A DNA stretch of 64,000 bases from Olsenella sp. An270 (GCF_002159735.1 NZ_NFJF01000001.1:124001-188000), one strand, 5' to 3'; shown: positions 55,157 to 64,000, numbered from the stretch's first letter. Notes: a model not told the origin generated them from the sequence alone. Numbers and translations are program-made.

Positions 55157-55632
55157 TGCGCGCCGCGCGACATGGCGATCTTGCCGGTGCGCGTGAGCTG
55201 CTTGATGCCGTAGCTGCGGAAGAGGTCCTCCATCGCGTCGAGCTTGCTCGCGGTGCCGGTGGCCTCGATCGTGAGCGTGTTCTTGCCCACGTCGACGACC
55301 TTGGCGCGGAAGACGTTGGCGATCTCGATGACCTCGTGGCGGCGCTCCGGCGAGGACTGCACCTTGAAGAGCACGAGCTCGCGCTCGACGGCCTCCTCGT
55401 AGGTGAGGTCGGAGATCTTGTAGACCGAGACGAGCTTGTGCAGCTGCTTGGTGATCTGCTCGAAGCCGACCTCGTCGGCCTCGACGATGATCGTCATGCG
55501 GGAGAGGGTCTCGTCCTCAGTGGGGGCGACGGTGAGCGATTCGATGTTGAAGCCGCGGCGGCTGATGAGGCCCGTGACGCGGGAGAGCACGCCCGGCTTG
55601 TTCTCAACGAGAACCGAGAGCAGGTAGTTCAT
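55153..55632 (-). CDS. ilvN: acetolactate synthase small (regulatory) subunit
   Basis: 159 residues from ATG 55632, which shares one base with the ilvB stop (TGATG); a GTG one codon earlier is possible. N-terminal ACT domain (NYLLSVLVENKPGVLSRVTG, LISRRGFNIESLTVAPTEDE) and the C-terminal small-subunit domain (VDVGKNTLTIEATGTASKLD). Binds valine for feedback control and activates the large subunit. Confidence 0.95.
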   Translation of the reverse strand: MNYLLSVLVENKPGVLSRVTGLISRRGFNIESLTVAPTEDETLSRMTIIVEADEVGFEQITKQLHKLVSVYKISDLTYEEAVERELVLFKVQSSPERRHEVIEIANVFRAKVVDVGKNTLTIEATGTASKLDAMEDLFRSYGIKQLTRTGKIAMSRGAQ

Positions 55633-57512
55633 CACTCATCAACTCCTTCGTGCGACGGCTTCACGCGCGGGCGGCCGCCCTCGCCGAAGCCCTTCTCGGT
55701 GACGCGGACGCCACCGAGCGTGACGTCGAGCGCGCCGATGATGTCGTCGATCGGGGCGCCGGGGGCGACCATCGGGTAGACGGTCTGGGCGGCCGGGATC
55801 ATGACGTCGAGCAGGTAGGGCTCGTCGGAGGCGAGCATCTCGTCGAGCGCGTCGTCGATCTCCTCGGGCTTGGTGATGCGCCTCGAGCGCCAGCCGTAGG
55901 CGTCGGCGAGCTTCACGAAGTCGGGGTTGTCGGCGAGCTCGGTGAACGAGAAGCGGTCGTTGTAGAAGAGGTGCTGCCACTGGTGGACCATGCCGAGCGC
56001 GCGGTTGTCGACGATGAGGACCTTGACCGGCACGTTGTTGATCTTGGCGGTGGCCATCTCCTGGCTGTTCATCTGGAACGAGCCGTCGCCGGCGATGCAG
56101 ACGACCTGCTCGTCGGGGCAGCCGATCTTGGCGCCGATGGCGGCGGGGAAGCCAAAGCCCATCGTGCCGAGGCCGCCGGAGGAGATGAAGGTGCGCGCAT
56201 GCTCGCGGTGGATGTTCTGCAGGGCCCACATCTGGTGCTGGCCGACCTCGGTGGTGACGATCGAGGCGTGCGGGTCGAGCTTGTCGGAGAGGTGCTCGAG
56301 CACGACTTCCGGGGCGATCTTGCCCTCGTAGTCGGCGAAGTCGGAGGTGTAGAACGGCCAGCGCTCGCGCCACTCAAAGACCTCGTCGCGCCATGCCTCG
56401 CAGACGGGCCGGGCGTCCATCTTGGCCAGGCGCTCGTTGATGGCGGCGAGCACCACCTTGACGTCGCCGACGATCGGAACGTCCGGGTTCACGATCTTGC
56501 CGATCTCGGCGGGGTCGATGTCGATGTGGATGATCTTGGCGTGCGGGGCGAACTCGGAGACCTTGCCGGTCACGCGGTCCGAGAAGCGCGCGCCGCAGGC
56601 GATGATGAGGTCGGACTCGGTGACCGCCATGTTGGCGTACTTGGAGCCGTGCATGCCCACGGGGCCGAGGTTGAGCGGGTTGGAGCAGGGGATGGCCGCC
56701 TTGCCCATGAGGGTCGTGACCACGGGGATCTGCATGCGCTCGGCGAGCTCGACGAGCTCGGGGCAGGCGTGGGACGCCACGATGCCGCCGCCGGCCATGA
56801 TGAGCGGTCGCTCCGCCCGGCAGATGATCTCGGCAGCCTGCTTGACCTGCTTCGCATTGCCCTTGTAGGTGGGTCGGTAGCTCGGGATGTTGACGCTGTC
56901 CGGGTAGTGGAAGACCATCTCGGAGCCGGAGAGGTCGCTCGGGATGTCGATGAGGACGGGGCCCGGGCGGCCGGTCGAGGCGATGTAGAAGGCCTCGCGG
57001 AAGGTCTTGGTGAGCTCGTCGGTGGACTGCAGGAGGAAGCTGTGCTTCACGATGGGCATCGTGATGCCCACGATGTCGGACTCCTGGAAGGCGTCCGTGC
57101 CGATGACGCCGCGCGTGACCTGGCCCGTGATGACGACCATGGGCACGGAGTCCATGTAGGCGGTGGCGATGCCGGTCACGGTGTTGGTGGCGCCGGGGCC
57201 GGAGGTGACGAGAACCACGCCCACCTTGCCCGTGGCGCGTGCGTAGCCGTCGGCCATGTGCGTCGCGCCCTGCTCGTGACGGGCGAGCACATGGTGGATC
57301 TTCTTGGAGTCGTAGAGGGCGTCATAGATCTTGATGGCCTGGCCACCGGGGTAGCCAAAGATGGTATCCACGCCCTCGGCCTCGAGGCTGGCGATGATGG
57401 CCTGCGCCCCGGTCATGGTCTTGCCCTCGTGCTCGGTGTGGCTGCCCGGGCCAAACGGACGCCCCTCGATGGCGCGCTGGCGCCGGGCGATCTTCTCCTC
57501 GACGGTGATCAT
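55632..57512 (-). CDS. ilvB: acetolactate synthase large (catalytic) subunit
   Basis: 626 residues from ATG 57512, overlapping the ilvD stop by 4 bp. About 32 residues precede the usual family start [20 protein letters not shown]; an internal start there is possible. Catalytic Glu region [39 protein letters not shown] region, and thiamine-diphosphate motif [19 protein letters not shown]. First common step of valine/isoleucine synthesis. In operon with ilvD upstream and ilvN downstream. Confidence 0.96.
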   Translation of the reverse strand: MITVEEKIARRQRAIEGRPFGPGSHTEHEGKTMTGAQAIIASLEAEGVDTIFGYPGGQAIKIYDALYDSKKIHHVLARHEQGATHMADGYARATGKVGVVLVTSGPGATNTVTGIATAYMDSVPMVVITGQVTRGVIGTDAFQESDIVGITMPIVKHSFLLQSTDELTKTFREAFYIASTGRPGPVLIDIPSDLSGSEMVFHYPDSVNIPSYRPTYKGNAKQVKQAAEIICRAERPLIMAGGGIVASHACPELVELAERMQIPVVTTLMGKAAIPCSNPLNLGPVGMHGSKYANMAVTESDLIIACGARFSDRVTGKVSEFAPHAKIIHIDIDPAEIGKIVNPDVPIVGDVKVVLAAINERLAKMDARPVCEAWRDEVFEWRERWPFYTSDFADYEGKIAPEVVLEHLSDKLDPHASIVTTEVGQHQMWALQNIHREHARTFISSGGLGTMGFGFPAAIGAKIGCPDEQVVCIAGDGSFQMNSQEMATAKINNVPVKVLIVDNRALGMVHQWQHLFYNDRFSFTELADNPDFVKLADAYGWRSRRITKPEEIDDALDEMLASDEPYLLDVMIPAAQTVYPMVAPGAPIDDIIGALDVTLGGVRVTEKGFGEGGRPRVKPSHEGVDE

Positions 57513-59173
57513 GAGAGGTACGCCCCCTTGTCTGCGCTCGTGACCAGCTTTGCGTAGCGGGAGAGGACTCCCGTGGTGTACTTGGGCGCCGGCGGCTCCC
57601 ATGCGGCGCGGCGCTCGGCGAGCTCCTCCTCGCCGACGCGAAGCTCGAGCGTGCCCGCCTGGATGTCGATGTCGATGACGTCGCCCTCGCGGACGAGCGC
57701 GATCGGGCCGCCGGCCGCGGCCTCGGGGGAGACGTGGCCGATGCACGGGCCCTTGGAGGCGCCGGAGAAGCGCCCGTCGGTGATGAGGGCCACCGAGCTC
57801 GCGAGTCCCATGCCGCAGATGGCGGAGGTGGGGGTGAGCATCTCGCGCATGCCCGGGCCGCCCGCCGGGCCCTCGTAGCGGATGACCACCACGTCGCCCG
57901 GGTTTATCGTCCCGCCGAAGATCGCCCTGCAGGCCTCCTCCTCGGAGTCGAAGACGCGCGCGGGGCCGGAGTGCCGCCACATCTCGGGCGCGACGGCGCT
58001 CTTCTTGACCACGCCGCAGTCAGGCGCGAGGTTGCCGCGCATGACCTTGAGACCGCCGTCGGGGGAGTAGGCGTCGTCCACGCCGCGGACGACCTCGCCG
58101 TCCACGGGCGGGCACGCCGCGACCCACTCGGCCATGGTGCCGTGGCAGGTGAGGGCGTCCATGTCGAGGTGCCCGGTGCGACCGAGCTCGCCGATGATGG
58201 CGGAGACGCCGCCCACGTCGTTCAGGTCCTGGATGTGGAGCGGGCCGGCCGGCGCGATGCGCACGATGTTGGGCGTCTCGGCGCTGGCGCGGTCCCAGTC
58301 GTCCATCGTGACGGGGCAGCCGGCGGCCTGCGCGATGGCCGTGAGGTGCAGCATCGTGTTGGTGGAGCCGCCGAAGGCCATGTCGAGCACCATGCCGTTG
58401 TGGATGGCGCGCTCGTTGATGATCTGGCGGGCGGTGAGGTTCTTCTCGACCAGCTCCATGACCCTCATGCCGGTCTGCTTGGCCAGGCGGATGCGCTCGG
58501 AGTAGACGGCGGGCACGGTGCCGTTTCCGGGAAGCGCGATGCCCAGGGCCTCGGCGAGGCAGCAGATGGAGTTGGCGGTGAACATGCCGGAGCAGGAGCC
58601 GCAGGTGGGACAGGCGGTCTTCTCGAGCCAGGAGCACTCCTCCTCGGTCATGGTGCCGGCGGTGACCTGGCCCACGGCGTCGAAGAGGGAGTTGAGGTCG
58701 GTCTGGCTGCCGTCGCGCCCGCGCCCGGCGAGCATGGGGCCGCCGGAGACGAGCATCGTGGGGATGTCCAGGCGCGCCGCGGCGATGAGCATGCCGGGGA
58801 CGATCTTGTCGCAGGAGGGGATGAGGACCATCGCGTCGAACTGGTGGCCCTGGACGGCGCACTCCACGGAGTCCGCGATGACCTCGCGGCTGGTGAGGCT
58901 GTAGTGCATGCCCTCGTGGTTCATCGCGATGCCGTCGCACACGCCGATGGTGTTGACCTGCAGCGGGGTGCCGCCCGCCATGCGGATGCCTGCCTTGACG
59001 GCGTCGGCGATCTGCTGGAGGTGGAGGTGCCCGGGGATGACCTCGTTCTGGGCGGAGACCACGGCCACGAGCGGGCGGTCGAGCTCCTCGTCGGTGAGGC
59101 CGTCGGCCGCCAGAAGGCTGCGGTGCGGCGCGCGCGCCAGGCCCCGCTTGATTGCGTCGCTTCTCAGTTCCAC
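57509..59173 (-). CDS. ilvD: dihydroxy-acid dehydratase
   Basis: 554 residues from GTG 59173 with GAGGGGG in front (the frame is open for another 21 codons upstream but without a start signal). Fe-S ligand regions [32 protein letters not shown] and [19 protein letters not shown]-terminal [20 protein letters not shown]. Third step of the pathway, forming the 2-oxo acids. First gene of ilvD-B-N-C. Confidence 0.96.
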   Translation of the reverse strand: MELRSDAIKRGLARAPHRSLLAADGLTDEELDRPLVAVVSAQNEVIPGHLHLQQIADAVKAGIRMAGGTPLQVNTIGVCDGIAMNHEGMHYSLTSREVIADSVECAVQGHQFDAMVLIPSCDKIVPGMLIAAARLDIPTMLVSGGPMLAGRGRDGSQTDLNSLFDAVGQVTAGTMTEEECSWLEKTACPTCGSCSGMFTANSICCLAEALGIALPGNGTVPAVYSERIRLAKQTGMRVMELVEKNLTARQIINERAIHNGMVLDMAFGGSTNTMLHLTAIAQAAGCPVTMDDWDRASAETPNIVRIAPAGPLHIQDLNDVGGVSAIIGELGRTGHLDMDALTCHGTMAEWVAACPPVDGEVVRGVDDAYSPDGGLKVMRGNLAPDCGVVKKSAVAPEMWRHSGPARVFDSEEEACRAIFGGTINPGDVVVIRYEGPAGGPGMREMLTPTSAICGMGLASSVALITDGRFSGASKGPCIGHVSPEAAAGGPIALVREGDVIDIDIQAGTLELRVGEEELAERRAAWEPPAPKYTTGVLSRYAKLVTSADKGAYLS

Positions 59174-59487
59174 GTTCCCCCTCGCTTTCTCTTGTCGGTG
59201 TGAGAAATGCGAGGCGCTGAACCTCGAAGCCGTCACGGTGGCCGCCGGCGCGCGGTACTTCTCGGCGCGTTGGCGGGGGTGGCCCGGCGACCGCGCGGAG
59301 GTTCTCGCGAGCTGCTCGAGGGAGTCTTCGGGGCCGTCCGACGCGGGTTCTCACGCTGCCCGCTCGCTGTGGGACGAATGCGGCCCGTACTGGCCCTGTC
59401 ATCGCATTTGCTCAGTGGGGACACTCTACGCGGCGCGTGTTTCCGGCGGGTAATCGCCCGTGAGCGGTCATGTTTCGCCCGCGAGCG
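59174..59487. other. upstream region of the ilv operon, no regulator site recognised
   Basis: This 314-bp GC-rich stretch should hold the ilvD promoter and leader. On the minus strand GTACCGCG resembles the end of a T-box, but the tRNA-binding UGGN is missing. No leader peptide rich in branched-chain codons and no clear terminator was found, so the mode of ilv control remains open. Confidence 0.5.
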
Positions 59488-59516
59488 GTGAGACGAAGGG
59501 ACAGTCCCTTTGTCAC
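59488..59516 (-). repeat. TGA-stop hairpin element (AAGGGAC family), copy 2
   Basis: GTGAgACgAAGGGA and TCCCTTtGTCAC pair around CAG, with small mismatches. On the minus strand it begins 2 bp after the TGA stop of the gene at 59519. Same core as 55126-55156. Confidence 0.7.
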
Positions 59517-59518
59517 AT

Positions 59519-59899
59519 TCAGAGCTCGCGCTGGGCGAGGAGGACGTTGCCGCGCGGGTCGCCGATCTCGAGGTCGCGAATGACCTGCACGGGCTCGGAA
59601 ATGTCCGAGAAGCGCCGCCCGCCCAGGGTGGCGTTGGCGAGAAAGGCGTCGAGGCTGGGGTACTCGTCGTCGTCCACGTACCAGACGGTGTCAAAGAAGC
59701 CGCGGTCCCGCTCAAAGTCCGAGCTCATGCCGACGAGCTGCCGCATCCCGTCGTACTCGACCTCGAGACTCACGATGGGCGCCTCGATGCGCTCACACTC
59801 GCGCATGAGGTCGACGATGTCGCCCGGCATGCAGCGCAGCGGCTTCCAGCGGTAGGTCTTCTCGCCCTTGCGTCCGAACAGGTTGGAAAGCAGTCCCAT
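59519..59899 (-). CDS. hypothetical protein, unknown function
   Basis: 126 residues, ATG 59899. No family recognised. It opens with MGLLSNLFGRKGEKTYRWKP and has a central VSLEVEYDGMRQLVGMSSDF and FDTVWYVDDDEYPSLDAFLA: mixed alpha/beta, acidic, soluble, no signal peptide. It follows the gene at 59939 by 39 bp on the same strand and probably shares its transcript. The two sit between ilvA and ilvD without an evident link to amino-acid synthesis. Confidence 0.6.
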   Translation of the reverse strand: MGLLSNLFGRKGEKTYRWKPLRCMPGDIVDLMRECERIEAPIVSLEVEYDGMRQLVGMSSDFERDRGFFDTVWYVDDDEYPSLDAFLANATLGGRRFSDISEPVQVIRDLEIGDPRGNVLLAQREL

Positions 59900-59938
59900 G
59901 GGTCCCCCTTGACGACCAGACAGCCGACGCCCGCGGCG

Positions 59939-60337
59939 CTAGCAGCACAGGAGCTCGGCTAGGCGCGCGCCGTCCTTTGGCTTGAGGTAGAAGCGGAAGC
60001 CGCGCAGCGTGCCCTGCCCGTCTCGGGCGCCGCCGTAGACGAGCTCACGCGCGAGGTCAACGCGGACGACCGCGTTCGAGAGGAACCCGCCGCGCTTGAC
60101 GAGCTCGGCGCCGACGACGTCGTCCGCGAGGTCCGCGGTCCACAGGCCGACGGTGTTGTTTGCGACGAGGCGACGGTTCGTGAGGCAGAGCTTTGACTGG
60201 CTCCCGCCGAGGAAGGTGTCATCCTCCGTACCAAAGCAGGAGAGGGGTGCGGCAAAGATGACCTTTTCGCCGTTCGCCAGGTCAAAGGAGAAGTTCGCGC
60301 GCGCCTCGGGCAGCGCGTCAAGATGCGCGGTATCCAT
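59939..60337 (-). CDS. hypothetical protein, PH/GRAM-like fold suspected
   Basis: 132 residues from ATG 60337 behind GGAGG. The pattern EKVIFAAPLSCFG...KLCLTNRRLVANNTVGLW resembles bacterial PH-like (bPH/GRAM) domains, where a strand pair is followed by LTNxRLV. It ends LKPKDGARLAELLCC with two terminal cysteines, which is odd for a cytoplasmic protein. Function unknown; upstream partner of the gene at 59519. Confidence 0.6.
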   Translation of the reverse strand: MDTAHLDALPEARANFSFDLANGEKVIFAAPLSCFGTEDDTFLGGSQSKLCLTNRRLVANNTVGLWTADLADDVVGAELVKRGGFLSNAVVRVDLARELVYGGARDGQGTLRGFRFYLKPKDGARLAELLCC

Positions 60338-60368
60338 GCGAGTGCCTCCGTTCGGCAACGAACTCTGA

Positions 60369-60401
60369 ATGAGACAAACGAGCCTGCCCCCGTTGTCTCA
60401 C
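60369..60401 (-). repeat. TGA-stop hairpin element (TGAGACAAA family), copy 2
   Basis: TGAGACAA (60370-60377) pairs with TTGTCTCA (60393-60400), loop ACGAGCCTGCCCCCG. The ilvA stop codon (minus strand, plus positions 60398-60400) is part of the stem. Closely matches 40423-40455. Confidence 0.75.
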
Positions 60402-61618
60402 AGCGAGGTCTGGACGAGGGTGGGGGTGAGGCCGGCGGCCTTGAGCGCCTCCACGATCTGGTGCTTGTGCTCAGTGCCAAAGGCCTCGATCGTGACGCGC
60501 AGCTCCACGGCGGCGTTGCGGTTGGTCGAGACGAACTGGTTGTGCTCGAGCTTGATGACGTTGCCGTTCTGCTCCGCGATGGTGGAGGCCACGCGCACGA
60601 GCATGCCGGGGCGGTCGGGGAGCAGAACGCTCACGGTGAAGATGCGGTCGCGCATGATGAGGCCGTGCTGCACCACCGAGCTCATCGTGATGACGTCCAT
60701 GTTGCCGCCGGAGAGGATGGAGACCACGCGCTTGTTCTCGGCCGGCAGGTGCTTGAGCGCGGCCACCGTGAGCAGGCCGGAGTTCTCGACGACCATCTTG
60801 TGGTTCTCGACCATGTCGAGAAACGCCACCACGAGCTCGTCGTCGGGGACCGTCATGACGTCGTCGAGGTTGGCCTGCAGGTACGGGAAGACCTGGTCGC
60901 CCACCTCGAGCACGGCCGTGCCGTCCGCGATCGTGTTGGCACCCGGGATCTTCACGGGGTGCCCCGCCTCGAGCGCGGCCGTGAGCGAGGGCGCGCCTTC
61001 GGGCTCCACACCGATGACGCGGATCTTGGGGTTGTAGAGCTTGGCGAAGGTCGCCACGCCGCAGGCCAGGCCGCCGCCGCCCACCGGCACGAAAATCGTG
61101 TCCACGAGCGGCAGCTCCTGGACGACCTCCATGGCGATCGTGCCCTGGCCGGTGGAGACGCACGGGTCGTTGAACGGGTGGATGAAGGTGTAGCCCTCCT
61201 CCTCGGCAAGCCGCATCGCCTCGTCGCACGCCTCGTCATAGACGTCGCCGTGGAGCACGACCTCGGCGCCGTAGTGCTTGGTGCGCTCGACCTTGATGAG
61301 CGGCGTGGTCTCGGGCATCACCACCACGGAGCGCGCGCCGGCTCGCGTGGCTGCGAAGGCCACGCCCTGGGCGTGGTTGCCGGCGCTCGCGGTGACGATG
61401 CCGCGCCCCAGCTCCTCGGGCGAGAGGGTCGAGATCTTGTAGTAGGCGCCGCGCACCTTGTAGGCACCCGTGCGCTGCATGTTCTCGGGCTTGAGCCACA
61501 CGCGGTTGCCCGTGCTCGCCGAGAAGTGCGGGCTCTCCACGAGCTTGGTCTCGAGCGTGACCTCGCGGACCTTCTCGGACGCCTCCTCGAAGGCCTCGAG
61601 CGTGAGCATCTCTGCCAT
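60398..61618 (-). CDS. ilvA: threonine ammonia-lyase (threonine dehydratase)
   Basis: 406 residues, ATG 61618. PLP lysine in RTGAYKVRGAYY (Lys54), substrate loop TASAGNHAQGVAFAA, phosphate-binding VGGGGLACGVA and a C-terminal single ACT domain (TVSVLLPDRPGMLVRVASTI, about 325-402). The short ACT form resembles TdcB/biodegradative-like enzymes of about 400 residues as much as biosynthetic IlvA. With ilvD-B-N-C nearby a biosynthetic role (2-oxobutanoate for isoleucine) is likely. It begins the ilv-side gene cluster. Confidence 0.92.
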   Translation of the reverse strand: MAEMLTLEAFEEASEKVREVTLETKLVESPHFSASTGNRVWLKPENMQRTGAYKVRGAYYKISTLSPEELGRGIVTASAGNHAQGVAFAATRAGARSVVVMPETTPLIKVERTKHYGAEVVLHGDVYDEACDEAMRLAEEEGYTFIHPFNDPCVSTGQGTIAMEVVQELPLVDTIFVPVGGGGLACGVATFAKLYNPKIRVIGVEPEGAPSLTAALEAGHPVKIPGANTIADGTAVLEVGDQVFPYLQANLDDVMTVPDDELVVAFLDMVENHKMVVENSGLLTVAALKHLPAENKRVVSILSGGNMDVITMSSVVQHGLIMRDRIFTVSVLLPDRPGMLVRVASTIAEQNGNVIKLEHNQFVSTNRNAAVELRVTIEAFGTEHKHQIVEALKAAGLTPTLVQTSL

Positions 61619-61715
61619 GTGAAACTCCTTTGTGACGGCTGGCCGCGCCGCGGCGCGATTTACCTATAGTAATCCTTGCGGCGCGCATCGGGCGCCGTCC
61701 GAAGGAGGGAGTCCC

Positions 61716-62522
61716 ATGAGCGACGCGGAGCAGACGACCCCGCTCTTCCAGATCCATGACGCGAGCGTGGTGCGCGGCGGCAAGACCATCCTGCACGTCT
61801 CGGACTTCAGCCTCGCCGAGGGCGAGCACGTGGCCCTTCTCGGCCCCAACGGCGCGGGCAAGTCGACGTTCATACAGCTGCTCACCCGCGAGGTCTTCCC
61901 CCTGTGGCGCGAGGAGCCGCCGGTGCGCTTTCGCGGCGCGGCCCGCCCGCAGCTCGCCGACATCAAGCGCACGCTCGGCATCGTGAGCTCCACGATGCAC
62001 GACCAGGTGCGCGTGCACCTGCCGGTCATGGATATCGTGGTAGGAGGCCTCTTCGGCACGCTGGGCGTCCCGCTTCGCGGCGAGGTGGGCGACAAGGACC
62101 GTGCGCTCGCCGCCGACGCCCTCGAGCGGCTGGGCATCGCCGAGCTTGCCGGCCGCGACGTCATGACGCTCTCCACCGGCCAGGTGCGCCGTGTCCTCGT
62201 GGCGCGCGAGCTCGTGCGCGACCCGCAGGTGCTGATCTTCGACGAGCCGTGCACGGGCCTCGACCCGGAGGGCATGTACCACGTGCGCAGGACCATGGGC
62301 ACGCTCGCCGCCGAGGGGCGCTCGGTCGTGCTCGTGACCCACTACCCCGAGGACATCATCCCCGAGATCGAGCGCGTGCTGCTCATCAAGGACGCCGAGG
62401 TCTTCGCCGACGGCGCCAAGGCGGACCTGCTCACGAGCGAGGTCATGAGCGACCTCTTCGACGTGCCGCTCGTGGTGGGGGAGGCGTGCGGCTGGTACTC
62501 GCTGCGCGGCGCCTACGCGTGA
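61716..62522 (+). CDS. ABC transporter ATP-binding protein, stand-alone
   Basis: 268 residues, ATG 61716 behind GAAGGAGGG. Walker A LLGPNGAGKST, signature LSTGQVRRVLVARELV (STGQ rather than SGGQ), Walker B VLIFDEPCTGLDP and H-loop LVTHYPEDI. The long insertion after Walker A and the STGQ/ARELV pattern resemble the YlmA/ModF-like group of ATPases. No permease is adjacent, so partner and substrate are unknown; a non-transport role is possible. Divergent from ilvA. Confidence 0.88.
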   Translation: MSDAEQTTPLFQIHDASVVRGGKTILHVSDFSLAEGEHVALLGPNGAGKSTFIQLLTREVFPLWREEPPVRFRGAARPQLADIKRTLGIVSSTMHDQVRVHLPVMDIVVGGLFGTLGVPLRGEVGDKDRALAADALERLGIAELAGRDVMTLSTGQVRRVLVARELVRDPQVLIFDEPCTGLDPEGMYHVRRTMGTLAAEGRSVVLVTHYPEDIIPEIERVLLIKDAEVFADGAKADLLTSEVMSDLFDVPLVVGEACGWYSLRGAYA

Positions 62523-62543
62523 GGGCGTGAGGGCCGCCGCCCC

Positions 62544-62622
62544 AAATAACGCACAAAATCGTACATGTGCGTTATTTCCACCTGCGGATATAGATTGTTG
62601 TGCTTGATTCTGTGCGTTAATC
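62544..62622. repeat. 79-bp dispersed repeat, copy B
   Basis: Same plan as 21546-21624: hairpin AAATAACGCACAA / TGTGCGTTATTT, then CCACCTGCGGATAT, then a third arm TGTGCGTTAA. Differences cluster in the spacer between the second and third arm. It lies 21 bp after the stop of the ABC ATPase gene. Confidence 0.85.
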
Positions 62623-62673
62623 AGAAAAAGAGAAAAGCGGACGTCCGAGAAGGACGCCCGCCTGCGAGTCATA

Positions 62674-62749
62674 TGGTGGAGACGAGGGGATTCGAACCCC
62701 CGGCCTCTGCCTTGCGAAGGCAGCGCTCTCCCAGCTGAGCTACGTCCCC
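62674..62749 (-). tRNA. tRNA-Ala (CGC)
   Basis: The minus strand starts GGGGACGTAGCTCAGCTGGG and ends TCCACCA with encoded CCA. Acceptor GGGGACG/CGTCTCC contains the G3-U70 wobble that identifies tRNA-Ala. The anticodon stem CTGCC/GGCAG encloses TTCGCAA, giving CGC. T arm GGGGGTTCGAATCCCC. Confidence 0.96.
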
Positions 62750-62828
62750 GGAAATGGTGCGTGGGATATTGTGGCAATCCGCCGCGCGCTTGTCAACGAC
62801 GACACAAAAAGTCGCCCCCTGCGGTGCG

Positions 62829-63070
62829 TCAATGAACCCACCTCTCAGAAGGTGGGTGTCCCCATCGCGCGTTCCGGCTTTCCCAGCAACGGGGAATCTC
62901 CGTACTGAACACGAGATATCGGACTCCCAAGTAACGCTTGTCGGTTCACCCAGTTTGCCCGCAGGGGAACGACAGCCCAACTATAGGTCTGTGAACAGAA
63001 AACACCAGTCTTGACTTGCGTGCCTAACTCGGCAAAAGTGGGAGTGTACGTGCGTTTGGGAGGGAAGGGA
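62829..63070 (-). mobile_element. relic right end of an IS200/IS605-type element, possible orphan omega-RNA
   Basis: On the minus strand a perfect 8-bp hairpin ACCCACCT-TCTGAG-AGGTGGGT (62857-62836) is followed by TCATTGA. This is the usual look of the right end of IS200/IS605 (tnpB) elements, where the 3' end of the tnpB transcript makes the omega-RNA. The roughly 200 bp before it read like a tnpB 3' tail, for example the frame ending ERAMGTPTF followed by TGA. No tnpB frame exists here, since the WecA-like gene starts at 63076. Either a decayed element or a solo RNA. From pattern memory, not a search. Confidence 0.5.
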
Positions 63071-63075
63071 GCAAG

Positions 63076-64000
63076 GTGGTTCCGAGCTGGATACCCTACC
63101 TATGCCTCTTTTGCGCCGCCCTGCTCGCGTCGCTCGCCACGACTCCGCTCGCCCGGCACATCGCCGTGCGCGTGGGCGCCGTCGACTACCCCAGTGCCCG
63201 CCGCATCAACAAGAAGCCCATTCCCCGCATGGGCGGCATCGCCATCTTCTGCGGCATCGTGGCCGCCTTCGTGGTGCAGTACGTGGGCACGACCTTCTTC
63301 CACTGGCCCATCGTCCTGGTTCCCTCGCCGCTCCTCGAGGTCAACTACTGGATGCTCGTCCTCTCCTTCCTCGTGATCTTTGTCACGGGGCTCCTCGATG
63401 ACCGGTACTCGCTGACCCCGCTCCAGAAGCTGGGCGGCCAGGTGCTCGCGGCGGTCATCGCCGTCGCTGGCGGCCTCGTCATCGGCAACATCTCCAACCC
63501 GTTCGGGGGCGCCCACATAAGCCTCGGCTGGCTCGCGTACCCCGTCACGGTGGTCTACCTCGTTGCCTACACGAACATCATCAACCTGATCGACGGGCTC
63601 GACGGGCTCGCCGCGGGGATCTCCACCATCGCGAGCCTCACGATGTTCGTCCTCTCCGTGCAGGCCGGGCGCCTCGACGCCGCCGCACTCTCCATCGCCG
63701 TCGCCGGCTCCTCGCTCGGGTTCCTCAGGTACAACTTCCACCCCGCCTCCGTCTTCATGGGCGACTCCGGCGCCCTCACCCTGGGCTTTGCGCTCGGGAC
63801 GGTTTCGCTGCTCTCGGTGACGAGGTTCGCCGGCCTCACGACGATCATCGTCCCGCTCGTCATCGCCGCCGTCCCCATCATCGACACGTTCTCGGCCATC
63901 GTCCGTCGCCTGCGCGGCCACGTGAGCATCGGCCACGCCGACCGCGGCCACATACACCACCGCCTCATGGCGGAGGGCTTCGACCAGCGGCAGGCGGTCC
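63076..64000 (+). CDS. WecA/TagO-type undecaprenyl-phosphate sugar-1-phosphate transferase, N-terminal part
   Basis: 308 codons before the window ends; GTG 63076 behind GGGAGGGAAGGGAG. Multiple membrane helices and the MraY/WecA signatures: RRINKKPIPRMGGIAIF, TGLLDDRYSLTPLQKLGGQ (catalytic Asp pair), NIINLIDGLDGLAAGIS, FMGDSGALTLGF and GHIHHRLMAEGFDQRQ, the HHR motif of the GlcNAc-type (WecA/TagO) rather than MraY branch. It would load a sugar phosphate onto the lipid carrier for teichoic-acid-like or other surface glycan synthesis. Confidence 0.92.
   Translation, partial: MVPSWIPYLCLFCAALLASLATTPLARHIAVRVGAVDYPSARRINKKPIPRMGGIAIFCGIVAAFVVQYVGTTFFHWPIVLVPSPLLEVNYWMLVLSFLVIFVTGLLDDRYSLTPLQKLGGQVLAAVIAVAGGLVIGNISNPFGGAHISLGWLAYPVTVVYLVAYTNIINLIDGLDGLAAGISTIASLTMFVLSVQAGRLDAAALSIAVAGSSLGFLRYNFHPASVFMGDSGALTLGFALGTVSLLSVTRFAGLTTIIVPLVIAAVPIIDTFSAIVRRLRGHVSIGHADRGHIHHRLMAEGFDQRQAV

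Noticed and set aside
59230-59270. T-box riboswitch upstream of ilvD
   Set aside because: The minus strand has GTACCGCG as in the T-box, but the preceding tRNA-pairing UGGN is AAG-U here, and no specifier stem or terminator/antiterminator pair could be drawn.
62669-62980. 103-codon minus-strand ORF next to tRNA-Ala
   Set aside because: It reads straight through the tRNA-Ala gene and the IS-like hairpin; it is not a real gene, although its first half may be tnpB tail sequence in a shifted frame.

Overview
The window is high-GC (roughly two thirds G+C by eye), gene-dense bacterial chromosome. The gene set and style point to a Gram-positive actinobacterium of the class Coriobacteriia (Olsenella/Atopobium-like): GC-rich third codon positions, pst-phoU followed by a two-component pair, a RecJ-helicase fusion next to rel, a LuxR-type membrane protein with two HTH domains, queuosine genes queH/queA/tgt, and infC-rpmI-rplT. 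Genus-level placement is inference. No prophage, CRISPR array or rRNA operon is visible.

Layout. 1-3235 (+): end of a HAD hydrolase, a phasin-like protein, a UbiB/ABC1 kinase and a DUF308/HdeD membrane protein. 3250-14000 (mostly -): an unknown 362-residue protein, then two paralogous heterodimeric ABC exporter operons, the first led by a MarR regulator. The same operator-like sequence lies in front of both operons, and three inverted arrays of 31-bp repeats lie between the genes. 14090-21504 (+): phosphate regulon (Pho-box-like repeats, pstS-C-A-B-B, phoU, response regulator, sensor kinase). 21700-23216 (+): ECF sigma factor and membrane anti-sigma-like protein. 23272-26938 (-): a hydrolase-acetyltransferase fusion and metG. 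27022-34524: zincin-like membrane protein, nitroreductase, queH, corA, queA, a coiled-coil membrane protein (-), ptsH and tgt. 34634-41105 (+): a tiny upstream ORF, the RecJ-helicase fusion, rel and a metallo-hydrolase. 41279-43508: tRNA-Leu (-), ferritin and infC-rpmI-rplT, with an AUA start and an attenuator-like leader. 43744-46595: double-HTH LuxR protein, a possible frameshifted small gene and an acyltransferase. 47102-53979 (+): a maltodextrin-type uptake and utilisation operon (binding protein, two permeases, LacI regulator, malQ, ATPase) behind a promoter with two LacI-type operators. 54089-61618 (-): the isoleucine/valine pathway ilvA, two unknown genes, ilvD-ilvB-ilvN-ilvC. 61716-64000: an ABC ATPase, tRNA-Ala (-), an IS200/IS605-like relic and the start of a WecA/TagO glycosyl-phosphate transferase.

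The most unusual material is non-coding. (1) Three arrays of 31-bp units point at each other across a constant 22-bp centre. (2) A 10-bp word, CGAGAAG(G/A)AC, was counted about 28 times by eye on both strands, with excess in intergenic DNA and one inverted pair at a terminator; this resembles a DNA uptake signal. (3) A family of long perfect hairpins has unrelated stems but a conserved loop. (4) Short hairpin elements sit at TGA stop codons. (5) A solo IS200/IS605-like right end lacks its tnpB and could be an orphan omega-RNA. All counts and alignments were made by eye.
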